From Metapseudomonas resinovorans DSM 21078 (GTDB taxonomy: Bacteria > Pseudomonadota > Gammaproteobacteria > Pseudomonadales > Pseudomonadaceae), in the NCBI RefSeq assembly GCF_000423545.1, contig NZ_KE384030.1, forward strand, positions 62,001 to 126,000: 64,000 nucleotides of DNA, read 5' to 3'. Positions 9,119-16,686 of this stretch are shown here, one piece after another. The notes below the pieces were generated by a model, which had not been told where the DNA came from, ran no database searches, and worked only from the letters and a program-made list of their open reading frames with translations. The position numbers were made by a program, and so were the translations under genes. Position 1 is the stretch's first letter, and the number at the start of each line of letters is the position of its first letter.

Positions 9119-9928
9119 CTAGCAACGACCCCCGATGACGTTGGCGGCCGTCGCGACATTATGGGACAGATGCAGCGGGTTGATGGTCCCGATTATCGCG
9201 CTGGTCACCCCGGGATGACCGAAGATCAGTTCGAAGCTGGCACGCACCGGGTCAATGCCTGCGCCGAGGCAGGCGTGGCCGCTGGCCAGGCCTTTCTTGA
9301 TCAGGATGCCCTTGTTCTGTTGCACCGCGAAGTCGATCACCGGCTTCTCGTCCTGCTCGTTGAGGTTGTAGGTGACCATGGCGCAATCACCCTGTTCCAG
9401 GGCCAGCAGGCCACCCTCAACGGTCTTGCCGGACAGTCCAAAGGCACGGATCTTTCCGGCTTGCTTGAGTTCGGCGAGGGTTTCGTAGACGCCGCTGTCA
9501 CGCAGGATGGCCAGGTCGTTGCCGTCAGAGTGCACCAGAACCAGATCGATGAAGTCGGTTTCCAGGCGCTTCAGGCTGCGTTCGACGGAGAAGCGCGTGT
9601 GTTCGGGGCTGAAGTCGAATCGCGAGACGCCGCCCTCGAACTCCTCGCCCACCTTGCTGACGATCACCCATTGCTGGCGCTGACCGCGCAGCAACGGACC
9701 CAGGCGCTCCTCGCTGCGACCGTAGGCTGGCGCGGTGTCGATCAGGTTGATGCCGAGGTCGCGGGCCAGGGCCAGCAGTCGAAGGGCTTCGCTATCGTCG
9801 GGGATGGTGAAACCGTTGGGGTACTTCACGCCCTGGTCCCGCCCCAGCTTGACGGTGCCCAGGCCGAGTGGGGAAACCACCAGGCCGGTGTTGCCCAGCG
9901 GGCGGTGGAAAGTGTGCAGACCGTTCAT
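9119..9928 (-). CDS. Aldo/keto reductase family protein
   Basis: This 269-residue TIM-barrel reductase begins with the family N terminus (GNTGLVVSPLGLGTVKLG) and carries the tetrad context: IDTAPAYG (Asp and Tyr), VSKVG (Lys) and LVHSDG (His). C-terminal IIGTINPLHL is the expected NADPH-binding end. It is probably a cytosolic NAD(P)H-dependent carbonyl reductase; the substrate cannot be read from sequence. Its start overlaps the stop of the upstream FAD oxidoreductase gene in an ATGA arrangement (9925-9928), so the two are translationally coupled. It corresponds by position to PA4992. Confidence 0.9.
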   Translation of the reverse strand: MNGLHTFHRPLGNTGLVVSPLGLGTVKLGRDQGVKYPNGFTIPDDSEALRLLALARDLGINLIDTAPAYGRSEERLGPLLRGQRQQWVIVSKVGEEFEGGVSRFDFSPEHTRFSVERSLKRLETDFIDLVLVHSDGNDLAILRDSGVYETLAELKQAGKIRAFGLSGKTVEGGLLALEQGDCAMVTYNLNEQDEKPVIDFAVQQNKGILIKKGLASGHACLGAGIDPVRASFELIFGHPGVTSAIIGTINPLHLSHNVATAANVIGGRC

Positions 9929-11100
9929 CCCAGCAGCTCCTCCCAGGCCGGTTGCGCCACGGGCGGGCGAGGCAGGGGGGGCAGCGCGTGGTGTGCGGCC
10001 GGGCGCAGGCCGTCGCGCTCGAAGGCGGCCAGCACGCGGTCGGCGAAGTCAGGCGCCAGGGCCAGTTTGGTCGGCCAGCCCACCAGCAAGTGGCGGTGTT
10101 CGCTGAGGAAGGCGTTGTCTGGGCGTACCAGGCCGCTTTGGGCCGGCTCGGCGCGATCCACCCGTAGGGTGGCCCACTGTGCAGCCGACAGGTCGACCCA
10201 GGGCAGTAACTGGCGCAGCTCCTGTTCGGCAGCGGCAATTTGCTCCGCTTCGTTGCGCGCCACGCCCTCGGCCTCGGCCAGGTCGCCGCCCAGGTACCAG
10301 ACCCACTGGCCGTCGGCGGCCGGGTGACTGGTGACGGTAATACGTGGCTTGGGCCCGCCGCCCAGGCAGTGGGCGTAGAGCGGTTTCAGGCTGGGCGCCT
10401 TGACCATCACCATATGCAGTGGGCGGCGCTGCATGGTTGGTTGGCTCAGGCCCAGGGTCTCGAGCAGTGCCTGGTTGCCGGCGCCGGCGCTGAGGACGAT
10501 GCGTTGTGCGCGGACTTCACGGCCGTCGATGCGTAATCCGACACGCTGGCCGTCGTCGTTCAGGGGCTCGAACTCGTGGGCGGCCAGCAGGCTGTCGCCA
10601 GCCAGGTCGGCCAGGCGCGTGATCAGGCTGGGGACATCCAGTACCAGTTCGGCGAGGCGGTAGACCTTGCCCTTGAACTTCGGGTGCTGCAGTGCCGGTG
10701 GCAGGTCGCTGCCTTTGACCTGGTCGACGCGGCCGCGCACCGCCTTGCTGGCGAAGAAGCTGGTGAGGTTGCCGGCGAGGGTGCCGGGCGACCAGAGGTA
10801 ATGGGCATCGGAGAGCAGGCGTACGCCGCTGAGGTCCAGTTCGCCATTACCGGCCAGGGCCTCGCGCCAGCGCCGTGGCATGTCGGCGATGGCTTCGGAG
10901 GCGCCGGTCAGGGCGCCGTGCAGGGCGTACTTGGCGCCACCGTGGATGATCCCCTGGGACTTCACGCTCTGTCCGCCGCCGAGGCTGGCGTTCTCCACCA
11001 GCAGGGTGGCGAAGCCTTGCTTGCGCAGACGGGCGTTGAGCCAGAGGCCGGCGATGCCGCCGCCCAGGATGAGCACATCGGTGGAAAGGGATTCGGCCAT
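9925..11100 (-). CDS. FAD-dependent oxidoreductase (DAO/GlpO-like)
   Basis: The 391-residue protein opens with a Rossmann dinucleotide motif (LILGGGIAGLWLNARL, residues ~10-25) followed by a SQGIIHGG segment typical of the D-amino-acid oxidase/glycerol-3-phosphate dehydrogenase superfamily. It is a soluble flavoprotein acting on an unidentified amine or alcohol. The gene heads a three-gene reverse-strand set with the aldo/keto reductase (4-nt overlap) and the Nudix-like protein. The SMR gene upstream is separated by a strong terminator, so this set has its own promoter in the 70-bp gap or relies on readthrough. Orthologue by position of PA4991. Confidence 0.88.
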   Translation of the reverse strand: MAESLSTDVLILGGGIAGLWLNARLRKQGFATLLVENASLGGGQSVKSQGIIHGGAKYALHGALTGASEAIADMPRRWREALAGNGELDLSGVRLLSDAHYLWSPGTLAGNLTSFFASKAVRGRVDQVKGSDLPPALQHPKFKGKVYRLAELVLDVPSLITRLADLAGDSLLAAHEFEPLNDDGQRVGLRIDGREVRAQRIVLSAGAGNQALLETLGLSQPTMQRRPLHMVMVKAPSLKPLYAHCLGGGPKPRITVTSHPAADGQWVWYLGGDLAEAEGVARNEAEQIAAAEQELRQLLPWVDLSAAQWATLRVDRAEPAQSGLVRPDNAFLSEHRHLLVGWPTKLALAPDFADRVLAAFERDGLRPAAHHALPPLPRPPVAQPAWEELLG

Positions 11101-11116
11101 GGGTCGCAGGCGCCTC

Positions 11117-11149
11117 GAAAAAAACAGGGGCGCAGTATAGCGCCCCTGT
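11117..11149 (-). terminator. Rho-independent terminator of the SMR gene
   Basis: Reading the reverse strand, CAGGGGCGC, a six-base loop TATACT and GCGCCCCTG form a 9-bp perfect stem followed by seven T residues (11118-11124). It lies 25 bp after the SMR stop and before the FAD oxidoreductase start. Confidence 0.9.
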
Positions 11150-11173
11150 CGTTCCGCCGATGAGCAACTGGCT

Positions 11174-11506
11174 TCAGTGCCCGGTGCTGTTCGAGAAGAG
11201 CTGGATCACCACGACGCCGGAGACGATCAGCCCCATGCCGAGCACGGCGGGGACGTCCAGCTTCTGCTGGTAGAGCACCAGGGCGGCGACACTGACCAGT
11301 ACGATGCCGAGTCCGGCCCAGATGGCGTAAGCGATGCCCACGGGGATACTGCGCACCACCAGAGTCAGCATCCAGAAGGCGATGGCGTAGCCACCGATCA
11401 CCAGAATCAGTGGCAGAGGTTTGTTGAAGCCGTCGATGGCTTTCATCGAGGTGGTGGCGATCACTTCGGCGGCAATGGCGATAGCAAGGTAGATGTAGCC
11501 GGTCAT
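11174..11506 (-). CDS. Small multidrug resistance (SMR) efflux protein, EmrE-like
   Basis: The 110-residue protein has four hydrophobic helices and the conserved membrane glutamate E14 in the first helix (IAAEVIATT), which in EmrE binds both protons and cationic drug. The GLGIV(L/V) segment after W63 is also typical. It would act as an antiparallel dimer exporting quaternary ammonium or guanidinium-type compounds. An AGGAGG site precedes the ATG. It is divergent from a LysR regulator across a 92-bp gap containing a LysR-type dyad, so regulation by that protein is likely. It corresponds by position to PA4990. Confidence 0.93.
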   Translation of the reverse strand: MTGYIYLAIAIAAEVIATTSMKAIDGFNKPLPLILVIGGYAIAFWMLTLVVRSIPVGIAYAIWAGLGIVLVSVAALVLYQQKLDVPAVLGMGLIVSGVVVIQLFSNSTGH

Positions 11507-11567
11507 GGTCGGGCCTCCTGTGTAATGGCGCGAATTCTAAGACTTCCGCTGATGGGATAAAGTGATT

Positions 11568-11590
11568 ACCTATCTGTATTGGAGATAGGT
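11568..11590 (+). promoter_or_regulatory. LysR-type operator candidate (T-N11-A dyad)
   Basis: ACCTATC-N9-GATAGGT is a perfect 7-bp inverted repeat whose inner bases satisfy the T-N11-A rule of LysR-type binding sites. It ends 8 bp before the LysR start codon and overlaps its purine-rich ribosome binding region, so it is well placed for autorepression and for control of the divergent SMR gene. Confidence 0.6.
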
Positions 11591-11598
11591 TTTTCGCC

Positions 11599-12483
11599 AT
11601 GCAATGGAGTCTGGAGCAGATTCGCCTGTTCGTCGGCGTCGCCGAAGGTCAGTCCTTTTCCGCCGCCGCGCGCCAGCTCCGGCGTGCCCAGTCAGCCGTG
11701 AGCAGCGGCATCGCGCTGCTGGAGGAAGACCTGGGCGTGTTGTTGTTCGAGCGCAGCAGCGGCCGCCAGCCACGTTTGACAGCGGCTGGCCGTGCACTGC
11801 TGGAGGAGGCACGGGAAGTGCTGCGCCAGTGCCAGCGCCTGGATGCACGGGCCCTGGGGTTGGCCGGGGGGGAAGAAGCCCGACTGAGGTTGGCCCAGGA
11901 TGAAGCCATGCCCTATCAGCCGGTCCTGGCCAGCCTTGAGGCTCTGGGGACGGCCTTTCCCATGCTGGAAGTGCAGCTGGCCAGCAGCGCCCAGGGCGAC
12001 GTGGCGCGCAAGCTGCTGGAGCGCCGTGCCGACCTCGGCCTGCTGTTCCACCACGAGCAGATGCCCGACGCGCTGGAGCGCCAGCGGCTGGGCACCATTG
12101 AAATGGTTACGGTTTGCGGCGCCGGCCACATCCTGGCAGCGCAAGGCCATGCGGAGCGGCGCGAACTGGTGCGGCACCGGCAGATCCTGATGGCACCCCA
12201 GGACAGCCACTATACGGGCGGGGAGCAACTCGGCCCGCAGGTCTGGCGCGCCGACAGCTTCTACGTCATGGCGGAGCTGGTCATGCGGGGGCTGGGTTGG
12301 GCGTGGTTACCGCGTCACGTGGCGCAGTACCCGGCCTATCAGGGGCAATTGGTGGAGCTGCGCAGTGACTGGACGCCTCCCTCACTGGTGGTGGAGCTGG
12401 TCTGCCGTCGTGATACGGCCCTGGGGCCGGCGGCGCTCTGGCTGGCCGATAGCCTGGCAGAGCATCTGCAGGCTATGGGCTAG
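11599..12483 (+). CDS. LysR family transcriptional regulator
   Basis: The 294-residue protein has an N-terminal winged helix-turn-helix (about residues 3-60, with SFSAAARQLRRAQSAVSSGIALLEE as the core, and LTAAGRALLEEA) and a C-terminal type 2 periplasmic-binding-like effector domain. It is divergent from the SMR gene and has a T-N11-A dyad just upstream of its own start, which suggests autoregulation and control of the efflux gene. The effector is unknown. The downstream waaA begins 36 bp later but is functionally unrelated. It corresponds by position to PA4989. Confidence 0.92.
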   Translation: MQWSLEQIRLFVGVAEGQSFSAAARQLRRAQSAVSSGIALLEEDLGVLLFERSSGRQPRLTAAGRALLEEAREVLRQCQRLDARALGLAGGEEARLRLAQDEAMPYQPVLASLEALGTAFPMLEVQLASSAQGDVARKLLERRADLGLLFHHEQMPDALERQRLGTIEMVTVCGAGHILAAQGHAERRELVRHRQILMAPQDSHYTGGEQLGPQVWRADSFYVMAELVMRGLGWAWLPRHVAQYPAYQGQLVELRSDWTPPSLVVELVCRRDTALGPAALWLADSLAEHLQAMG

Positions 12484-12519
12484 TGCGATCAGCGGCGAGT
12501 CACGCTAAGCTCCGCGCCC

Positions 12520-13785
12520 ATGAATCGCACCCTCTATACCCTGTTGTTTCATCTCGGTCTGCCGCTGGTGGCCCTGCGCCTGGCCTGGCGTGCCTGGCGA
12601 GCGCCCGCTTACGCGCGGCGTATCGGCGAGCGCTTCGCCTTCGGCCTGCCGGCGATCAAGCCGGGGGGTATCTGGGTCCATGCGGTGTCGGTGGGCGAAA
12701 GTATCGCCGCAGCGCCCATGGTCCGTGCCCTGCTGGAGCGCTACCCGGACCTGCCCATCACGATCACCTGCATGACCCCCACCGGTTCCGAGCGCATCCG
12801 TGCCCTGTTCGGTGACCGGGTGCAACATTGCTACCTGCCCTATGACCTGCCTTGGGCAGCGGCGCGCTTCCTTGACCGGGTGCGGCCGAAGCTGGCGGTG
12901 ATCATGGAAACCGAACTCTGGCCCAACCACATTCACCAGTGCGCCCGCCGTGGCGTTCCGGTGGTGCTGGCCAACGCGCGGCTTTCCGAGCGATCGGCGC
13001 GCGGCTATGCACGCTTTGGCAAACTGACCGCGCCCATGCTGGCCGAGCTGAGCTGGATCGCGGTGCAGACTGAGGCTGAAGCTGCGCGCTTCCGCGCCCT
13101 GGGCGCGCGTTCTGAATGTGTGGGCGTCACAGGTTCGATCAAGTACGACCTGCGCATTGACCCGGCGCTGTTGCAACGTGCCGGCGAGCTTCGCAGCCAG
13201 TGGGGCGCCGGAGCCCGGCCGGTGTGGATTGCCGCCAGTACCCACGCGGGGGAGGACGAAGTCGTTCTCGCCGCCCACAAGACGCTGTTGGCGCAGCGTC
13301 CTGATGCCCTGTTGATCCTGGTACCACGTCATCCGGAGCGTTTCGGTCCGGTGTTCGAACTATGCCGTCGCGAAGGCCTGGCGGCCGTTCGCCGCTCCAG
13401 CGGTGCGTTGGTGGCGCAAACCGATTCAGTGCTGGTCGGCGACACCATGGGCGAACTGCTGTTCCTCTACGCGCTGGCGGACATCGCCTTCGTCGGTGGC
13501 AGCCTGGTGCCCAATGGTGGCCACAACTTGCTGGAGCCCGCAGCGCTGGGCAAGCCGGTGCTGTCGGGGCCGCACCTGTTCAACTTCCTCGAAATCGCCG
13601 CGCAGCTGCGTGACGCCGGGGCGCTGGCCGAGGTGGCTGATGCCGATCAGCTGGCGGCGCAGGTGGGGGCGCTCTGGATCGATACCGGCCGTGCCCAGGC
13701 CATGCGTGAAGCGGGGCTGGGTGTGCTCAAGGCCAACCAGGGCGCGCTGGAGCGGTTATTGGGCGGGATTGCGCGGTTGCTGTGA
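12520..13785 (+). CDS. waaA: 3-deoxy-D-manno-octulosonic acid (Kdo) transferase
   Basis: WaaA (KdtA) adds Kdo residues from CMP-Kdo to lipid IVA at the cytoplasmic face of the inner membrane. The 421-residue protein has the N-terminal hydrophobic anchor (LYTLLFHLGLPLVALRL), the GEl/VSVGE region (HAVSVGESIAAAPM), METELWPN, and the C-terminal GGSLVPNGGHNLLEPAALGKPVL nucleotide-sugar-binding motif. ATG 12520 gives the usual MNRTLYTLLFH start, although the ribosome binding site is weak (no GGAG). Together with msbA and hldE it places lipid A-core synthesis in this arm of the chromosome. Confidence 0.97.
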   Translation: MNRTLYTLLFHLGLPLVALRLAWRAWRAPAYARRIGERFAFGLPAIKPGGIWVHAVSVGESIAAAPMVRALLERYPDLPITITCMTPTGSERIRALFGDRVQHCYLPYDLPWAAARFLDRVRPKLAVIMETELWPNHIHQCARRGVPVVLANARLSERSARGYARFGKLTAPMLAELSWIAVQTEAEAARFRALGARSECVGVTGSIKYDLRIDPALLQRAGELRSQWGAGARPVWIAASTHAGEDEVVLAAHKTLLAQRPDALLILVPRHPERFGPVFELCRREGLAAVRRSSGALVAQTDSVLVGDTMGELLFLYALADIAFVGGSLVPNGGHNLLEPAALGKPVLSGPHLFNFLEIAAQLRDAGALAEVADADQLAAQVGALWIDTGRAQAMREAGLGVLKANQGALERLLGGIARLL

Positions 13786-13855
13786 CCCCGCAGGGCTTGA
13801 AGGGCAGACCTCCGGCCTGCTTGGCGAATGAGTTCGCCCCCACAGATGCAGCGCC

Positions 13856-14446
13856 TCAGAATGTCGGCGGGGTGATTACCCACAGGATCAGCGCATCCTT
13901 CTCGCCGGGATTGCCGTAGCGGTGCGGCTCCTGGCTGGAGAAGCTGAAACTGTCGCCTTCCTGCAGGTGGAAGTGGCGCTCGCCGACCCAGAGCTCGAAC
14001 TCGCCGCTCAACACGTAGCCGGCTTCCTCGCCCTCGTGGCTGTAACTCTCTTCACTGTAGGTACCGGGGGGGAAGCGTGAGTGGAGCATCTCCAACTGGC
14101 GCAGCGGCTGCGGGCTGAGCAATTCGTCAGTGATGCCGTCTTCGTAGTGCAGGCTGGTGCGGGCATTGCGGCGCACCACGTAGCCACGGTCGGCTTCGCT
14201 GGTGGGAGCTTCGCTGGCGAAGAACCACTGGATGGTCACGCCCAGGCTACGGGCGATATTGAACAGTGCCGGGATCGAGGGATACGCCAGGTTGCGTTCC
14301 AACTGGCTGATATAGCCGGCGGTGAGCTTGCTCTGTTCGGCCAGCTCACTGAGGGTCATGCCCCGGCGTTTGCGAAGCGCGCGGATGCGCGTGCCGAGGA
14401 ATTGGCTCTCGGCGTTGGCGTTCGGCGATGGCAGGCTGGGGCTCAT
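13856..14446 (-). CDS. XRE-family regulator with C-terminal cupin domain
   Basis: This 196-residue protein has an N-terminal Xre/Cro helix-turn-helix (about residues 17-72: IRALRKRRGMTLSELAEQSK, GYISQLERN) and a C-terminal cupin (EGEEAGYVLSGEFELWVG, EPHRYGNPG) that usually binds a small ligand. ATG 14446 is chosen because GGAGGG lies just upstream; ATG 14458 has no such site. It lies 61 bp downstream of, and in the same direction as, the old-yellow-enzyme-type flavoprotein gene, which it probably regulates. Such regulators often control amine or amino-acid catabolism. It corresponds by position to PA4987. Confidence 0.9.
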   Translation of the reverse strand: MSPSLPSPNANAESQFLGTRIRALRKRRGMTLSELAEQSKLTAGYISQLERNLAYPSIPALFNIARSLGVTIQWFFASEAPTSEADRGYVVRRNARTSLHYEDGITDELLSPQPLRQLEMLHSRFPPGTYSEESYSHEGEEAGYVLSGEFELWVGERHFHLQEGDSFSFSSQEPHRYGNPGEKDALILWVITPPTF

Positions 14447-14507
14447 GGTTCCCTCCATGGGGCACGGGATCGCGGCATTGTATGGCAGCGACGATCGCCG
14501 GCAACAC

Positions 14508-16463
14508 TCAGATATCCCAGGCCAGCTTCAGTCCCTCGTAAATGGCTTCCTCGACGGTGCGCGGGGCCAGGCAGTCGCCGATTCGGCGGAAGTCCACCAG
14601 GCCTTCCAGTTCGCCGCCCAGATCATCCACCGGTTCGTGCCCCTGGCAGAGCACCAGGGTGTCCACCTCTTCGAACAGCATCGGCTCGCCGCAGGTGGCG
14701 TGCATCATGTACACCGTGCTGTCGTCGCAGCCGTAAAGGCGCGAATAGGGCGTGATCGGGATGCCCAGCTTGTGCAGCTCGCCGGCCATCTGGTCGCGCA
14801 CATAGAGCGGCAGGCTCTCGCCACAGTGAGGGCCGTTCACCGCCAGGTGCACCTGATGGCCATTGCGCGCCAGGCGCTCGGCAATGCCGGGGGCAATCCA
14901 GTCGCCGCGCCAGTCGGTCACCAGCACCGATCGACCCAACTGCACTTCGTCGCGCAGGACCTGCCAGGCGTCCACCACCTGCAGCTCGCCGCCGCGCTCG
15001 AATGCTGGCCAATAGGGTCTGGCGCCGGTGGCGAGGATCACCAGGTCGGGACGTTCGCGCTCTACCAGGCTGCGGTCGACGCGGACGTTGCGTTGCACCT
15101 GCACACCGGCCAGTTCCATCTCCCGTTGCAGGTTGGTGGCTGCCCCGCCGAACTCCGCCCGCCGGGGCAGCAGCTGGGCCAGCAGGACCTGGCCGCCGAG
15201 TTGGCTTCCGGCTTCATACAGTGTTACCTCGTGGCCGCGTTGGGCGGCCACTGCGGCAGCCTTCATTCCTGCGGGGCCGCCGCCCACCACCATCACGCGC
15301 TTGCGCACGCTTGCCGGCTTGGGCGCGTCGTAGGTGAGTTCACGGCCGGTTTCCGGGTGCTGGATGCAGGAGATGGGGTAGCCGCGGTGGAAGTGGCCGA
15401 TGCAGGCCTGGTTGCAGGCAATGCAGGCGCGAACGTCATCGCTGCGGCCAGCGGCGGCCTTGTTTGGCATTTGCGGGTCGCAGATCAGCGCGCGGGTCAT
15501 GCCGCAGACGTCGGCCTGCCCCCGAGCAAGAATGGTTTCCGCTTCCTGGGGCTGGTTGATTCGCCCCGTGACGAAGAGCGGGATGTCCAGGCGTGCCTTG
15601 AAGCTTCCCGCCGTGGGCGCCAGGTAGGCGGCCTCGATCGCCATGGGCGGCACGATGTGGATGGCGCCGCCGAAAGAAGCCGAAGTACCGGCGACCAGGT
15701 GCACATAATCGAGCTGCCCCTGCAGTGCAAGCACGGCGGCCAGGGATTCGTCTTCGGTCAGGCCTTCCGGGTCACGTTCGTCGGCGGAGATGCGCAGGCC
15801 GACGATGAAGTCTTCGTTGCAGTGGGTGCGCACGGCCAGGATCACTTCGCGGAGGAATCGCAGGCGGGCGTCCAGATCGCCGTTGTAGCCGTCCTCGCGG
15901 CGATTTACCCGGGGGTTCAGGAATTGCGCTGGCAGGTAGCCATGGCTGGCGACTATTTCCACGCCGTCGAGTCCGGCCTCGTACAGACGGCGGGCGGCGG
16001 CACCGTAGCCGGCGACTATCTCGTCGATCATCGGCTGGTCCAGGGCTCGCGGCATTACCCGGAAGCGCTCGTTGGGCGAGGCCGAGGCAGACCAGGCCAC
16101 TGCCAGCAGGCCGTCGCCGGACTCCATGATCTCCCGGCCCGGGTGGAACACCTGGGACAACACCACGGTGCCCTCGGCATGGCAGGCCTCGGCCAGGCGG
16201 CGGTAGCCCTCGATGCAGGCATCGTCGGTGGCCATCAGCACGTGGGAGGTGTAACGCGCGCTGTCATGCACCCCGGCCACCTGCAGCACGATCAGGCCAA
16301 CGCCGCCCTTGGCTCGGGCGCGGTGGTAGGCGACGAGTTGGTCGTTGACCAGGTTGTCGGCGGGCATCGAGGTGTCGTGTCCGCTGGACATGATGCGGTT
16401 CTTCAGGCGTTTGCCGCGGATTTCCAGGGGCTCGAAGAGGCGTGGGAAGGTGGCGCTGGACAT
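14508..16463 (-). CDS. NADH:flavin oxidoreductase / trimethylamine dehydrogenase-like Fe-S flavoprotein
   Basis: The 651-residue protein is built like 2,4-dienoyl-CoA reductase and di/trimethylamine dehydrogenases: an N-terminal FMN TIM barrel (about 1-330, with HGYLPAQFLNPRVNRREDGYNG), a [4Fe-4S] motif CxxCxxxCx11C (CIACNQAC then PISC), and a C-terminal pyridine-nucleotide-disulfide-type domain with VVGGGPAGMKAAAVA. It is likely a soluble enzyme demethylating a methylated amine or reducing an enoyl compound; the sequence does not decide which. ATG 16463 follows AGGAG by five bases; the 35 upstream in-frame codons lie in an AT-rich promoter region and are excluded. It probably forms a unit with the XRE-cupin gene. 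Confidence 0.88.
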   Translation of the reverse strand: MSSATFPRLFEPLEIRGKRLKNRIMSSGHDTSMPADNLVNDQLVAYHRARAKGGVGLIVLQVAGVHDSARYTSHVLMATDDACIEGYRRLAEACHAEGTVVLSQVFHPGREIMESGDGLLAVAWSASASPNERFRVMPRALDQPMIDEIVAGYGAAARRLYEAGLDGVEIVASHGYLPAQFLNPRVNRREDGYNGDLDARLRFLREVILAVRTHCNEDFIVGLRISADERDPEGLTEDESLAAVLALQGQLDYVHLVAGTSASFGGAIHIVPPMAIEAAYLAPTAGSFKARLDIPLFVTGRINQPQEAETILARGQADVCGMTRALICDPQMPNKAAAGRSDDVRACIACNQACIGHFHRGYPISCIQHPETGRELTYDAPKPASVRKRVMVVGGGPAGMKAAAVAAQRGHEVTLYEAGSQLGGQVLLAQLLPRRAEFGGAATNLQREMELAGVQVQRNVRVDRSLVERERPDLVILATGARPYWPAFERGGELQVVDAWQVLRDEVQLGRSVLVTDWRGDWIAPGIAERLARNGHQVHLAVNGPHCGESLPLYVRDQMAGELHKLGIPITPYSRLYGCDDSTVYMMHATCGEPMLFEEVDTLVLCQGHEPVDDLGGELEGLVDFRRIGDCLAPRTVEEAIYEGLKLAWDI

Positions 16464-16515
16464 GGAGGCTCCTGAGGACCTGATGGCCCGACTCGTTCTC
16501 GTTGCGCCATGAAAA

Positions 16516-16551
16516 TTTACTAACAGTAAAAAATCAACTCGTTTATTTACT
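16516..16551 (-). promoter_or_regulatory. TTTACT repeat operator candidate for the flavoprotein gene
   Basis: TTTACT-AAC-AGTAAA (16516-16530) is a perfect 6-bp inverted repeat, and a further TTTACT occurs exactly 30 bp on (16546-16551), in an AT-rich island unlike the surrounding GC-rich DNA. It lies 53-88 bp upstream of the flavoprotein start. The natural candidate binder is the XRE-cupin protein encoded just downstream (inference). Confidence 0.5.
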
Positions 16552-16640
16552 TGTCGGGTTGGGCTCAATCCGAGATTGCAGAGTTTTCTGACGGCAGGCG
16601 CTGGTGCTCACAGGGAGACTTCGCGTCAGCGCACAGAATG

Positions 16641-16668
16641 AAAAAGCCCGGCGGTGATGCCGGGCTTC
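16641..16668 (-). terminator. Rho-independent terminator of the TolC-like gene
   Basis: On the reverse strand GCCCGGC, a six-base loop and GCCGGGC (stem ends 16646-16665) are followed by TTTTT. It lies about 20 bp after the stop codon of the TolC-like gene and isolates it from the flavoprotein promoter. Confidence 0.9.
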
Positions 16669-16686
16669 TTGGTGTTGCAGCAGGAC

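Noticed and set aside
7965-9122. Forward open frame of 385 codons opposite the Nudix-like gene
   Set aside because: It begins inside the acyl-CoA dehydrogenase gene and crosses the 8158-8186 hairpin; the reverse strand has a proper ribosome site and conserved protein.
14322-16475. Long forward open frame of 717 codons opposite the Fe-S flavoprotein gene
   Set aside because: It lies antisense to a protein with clear FMN, Fe-S and nucleotide-binding motifs, has no recognisable domain and no ribosome site; it reflects GC-rich third-position bias.
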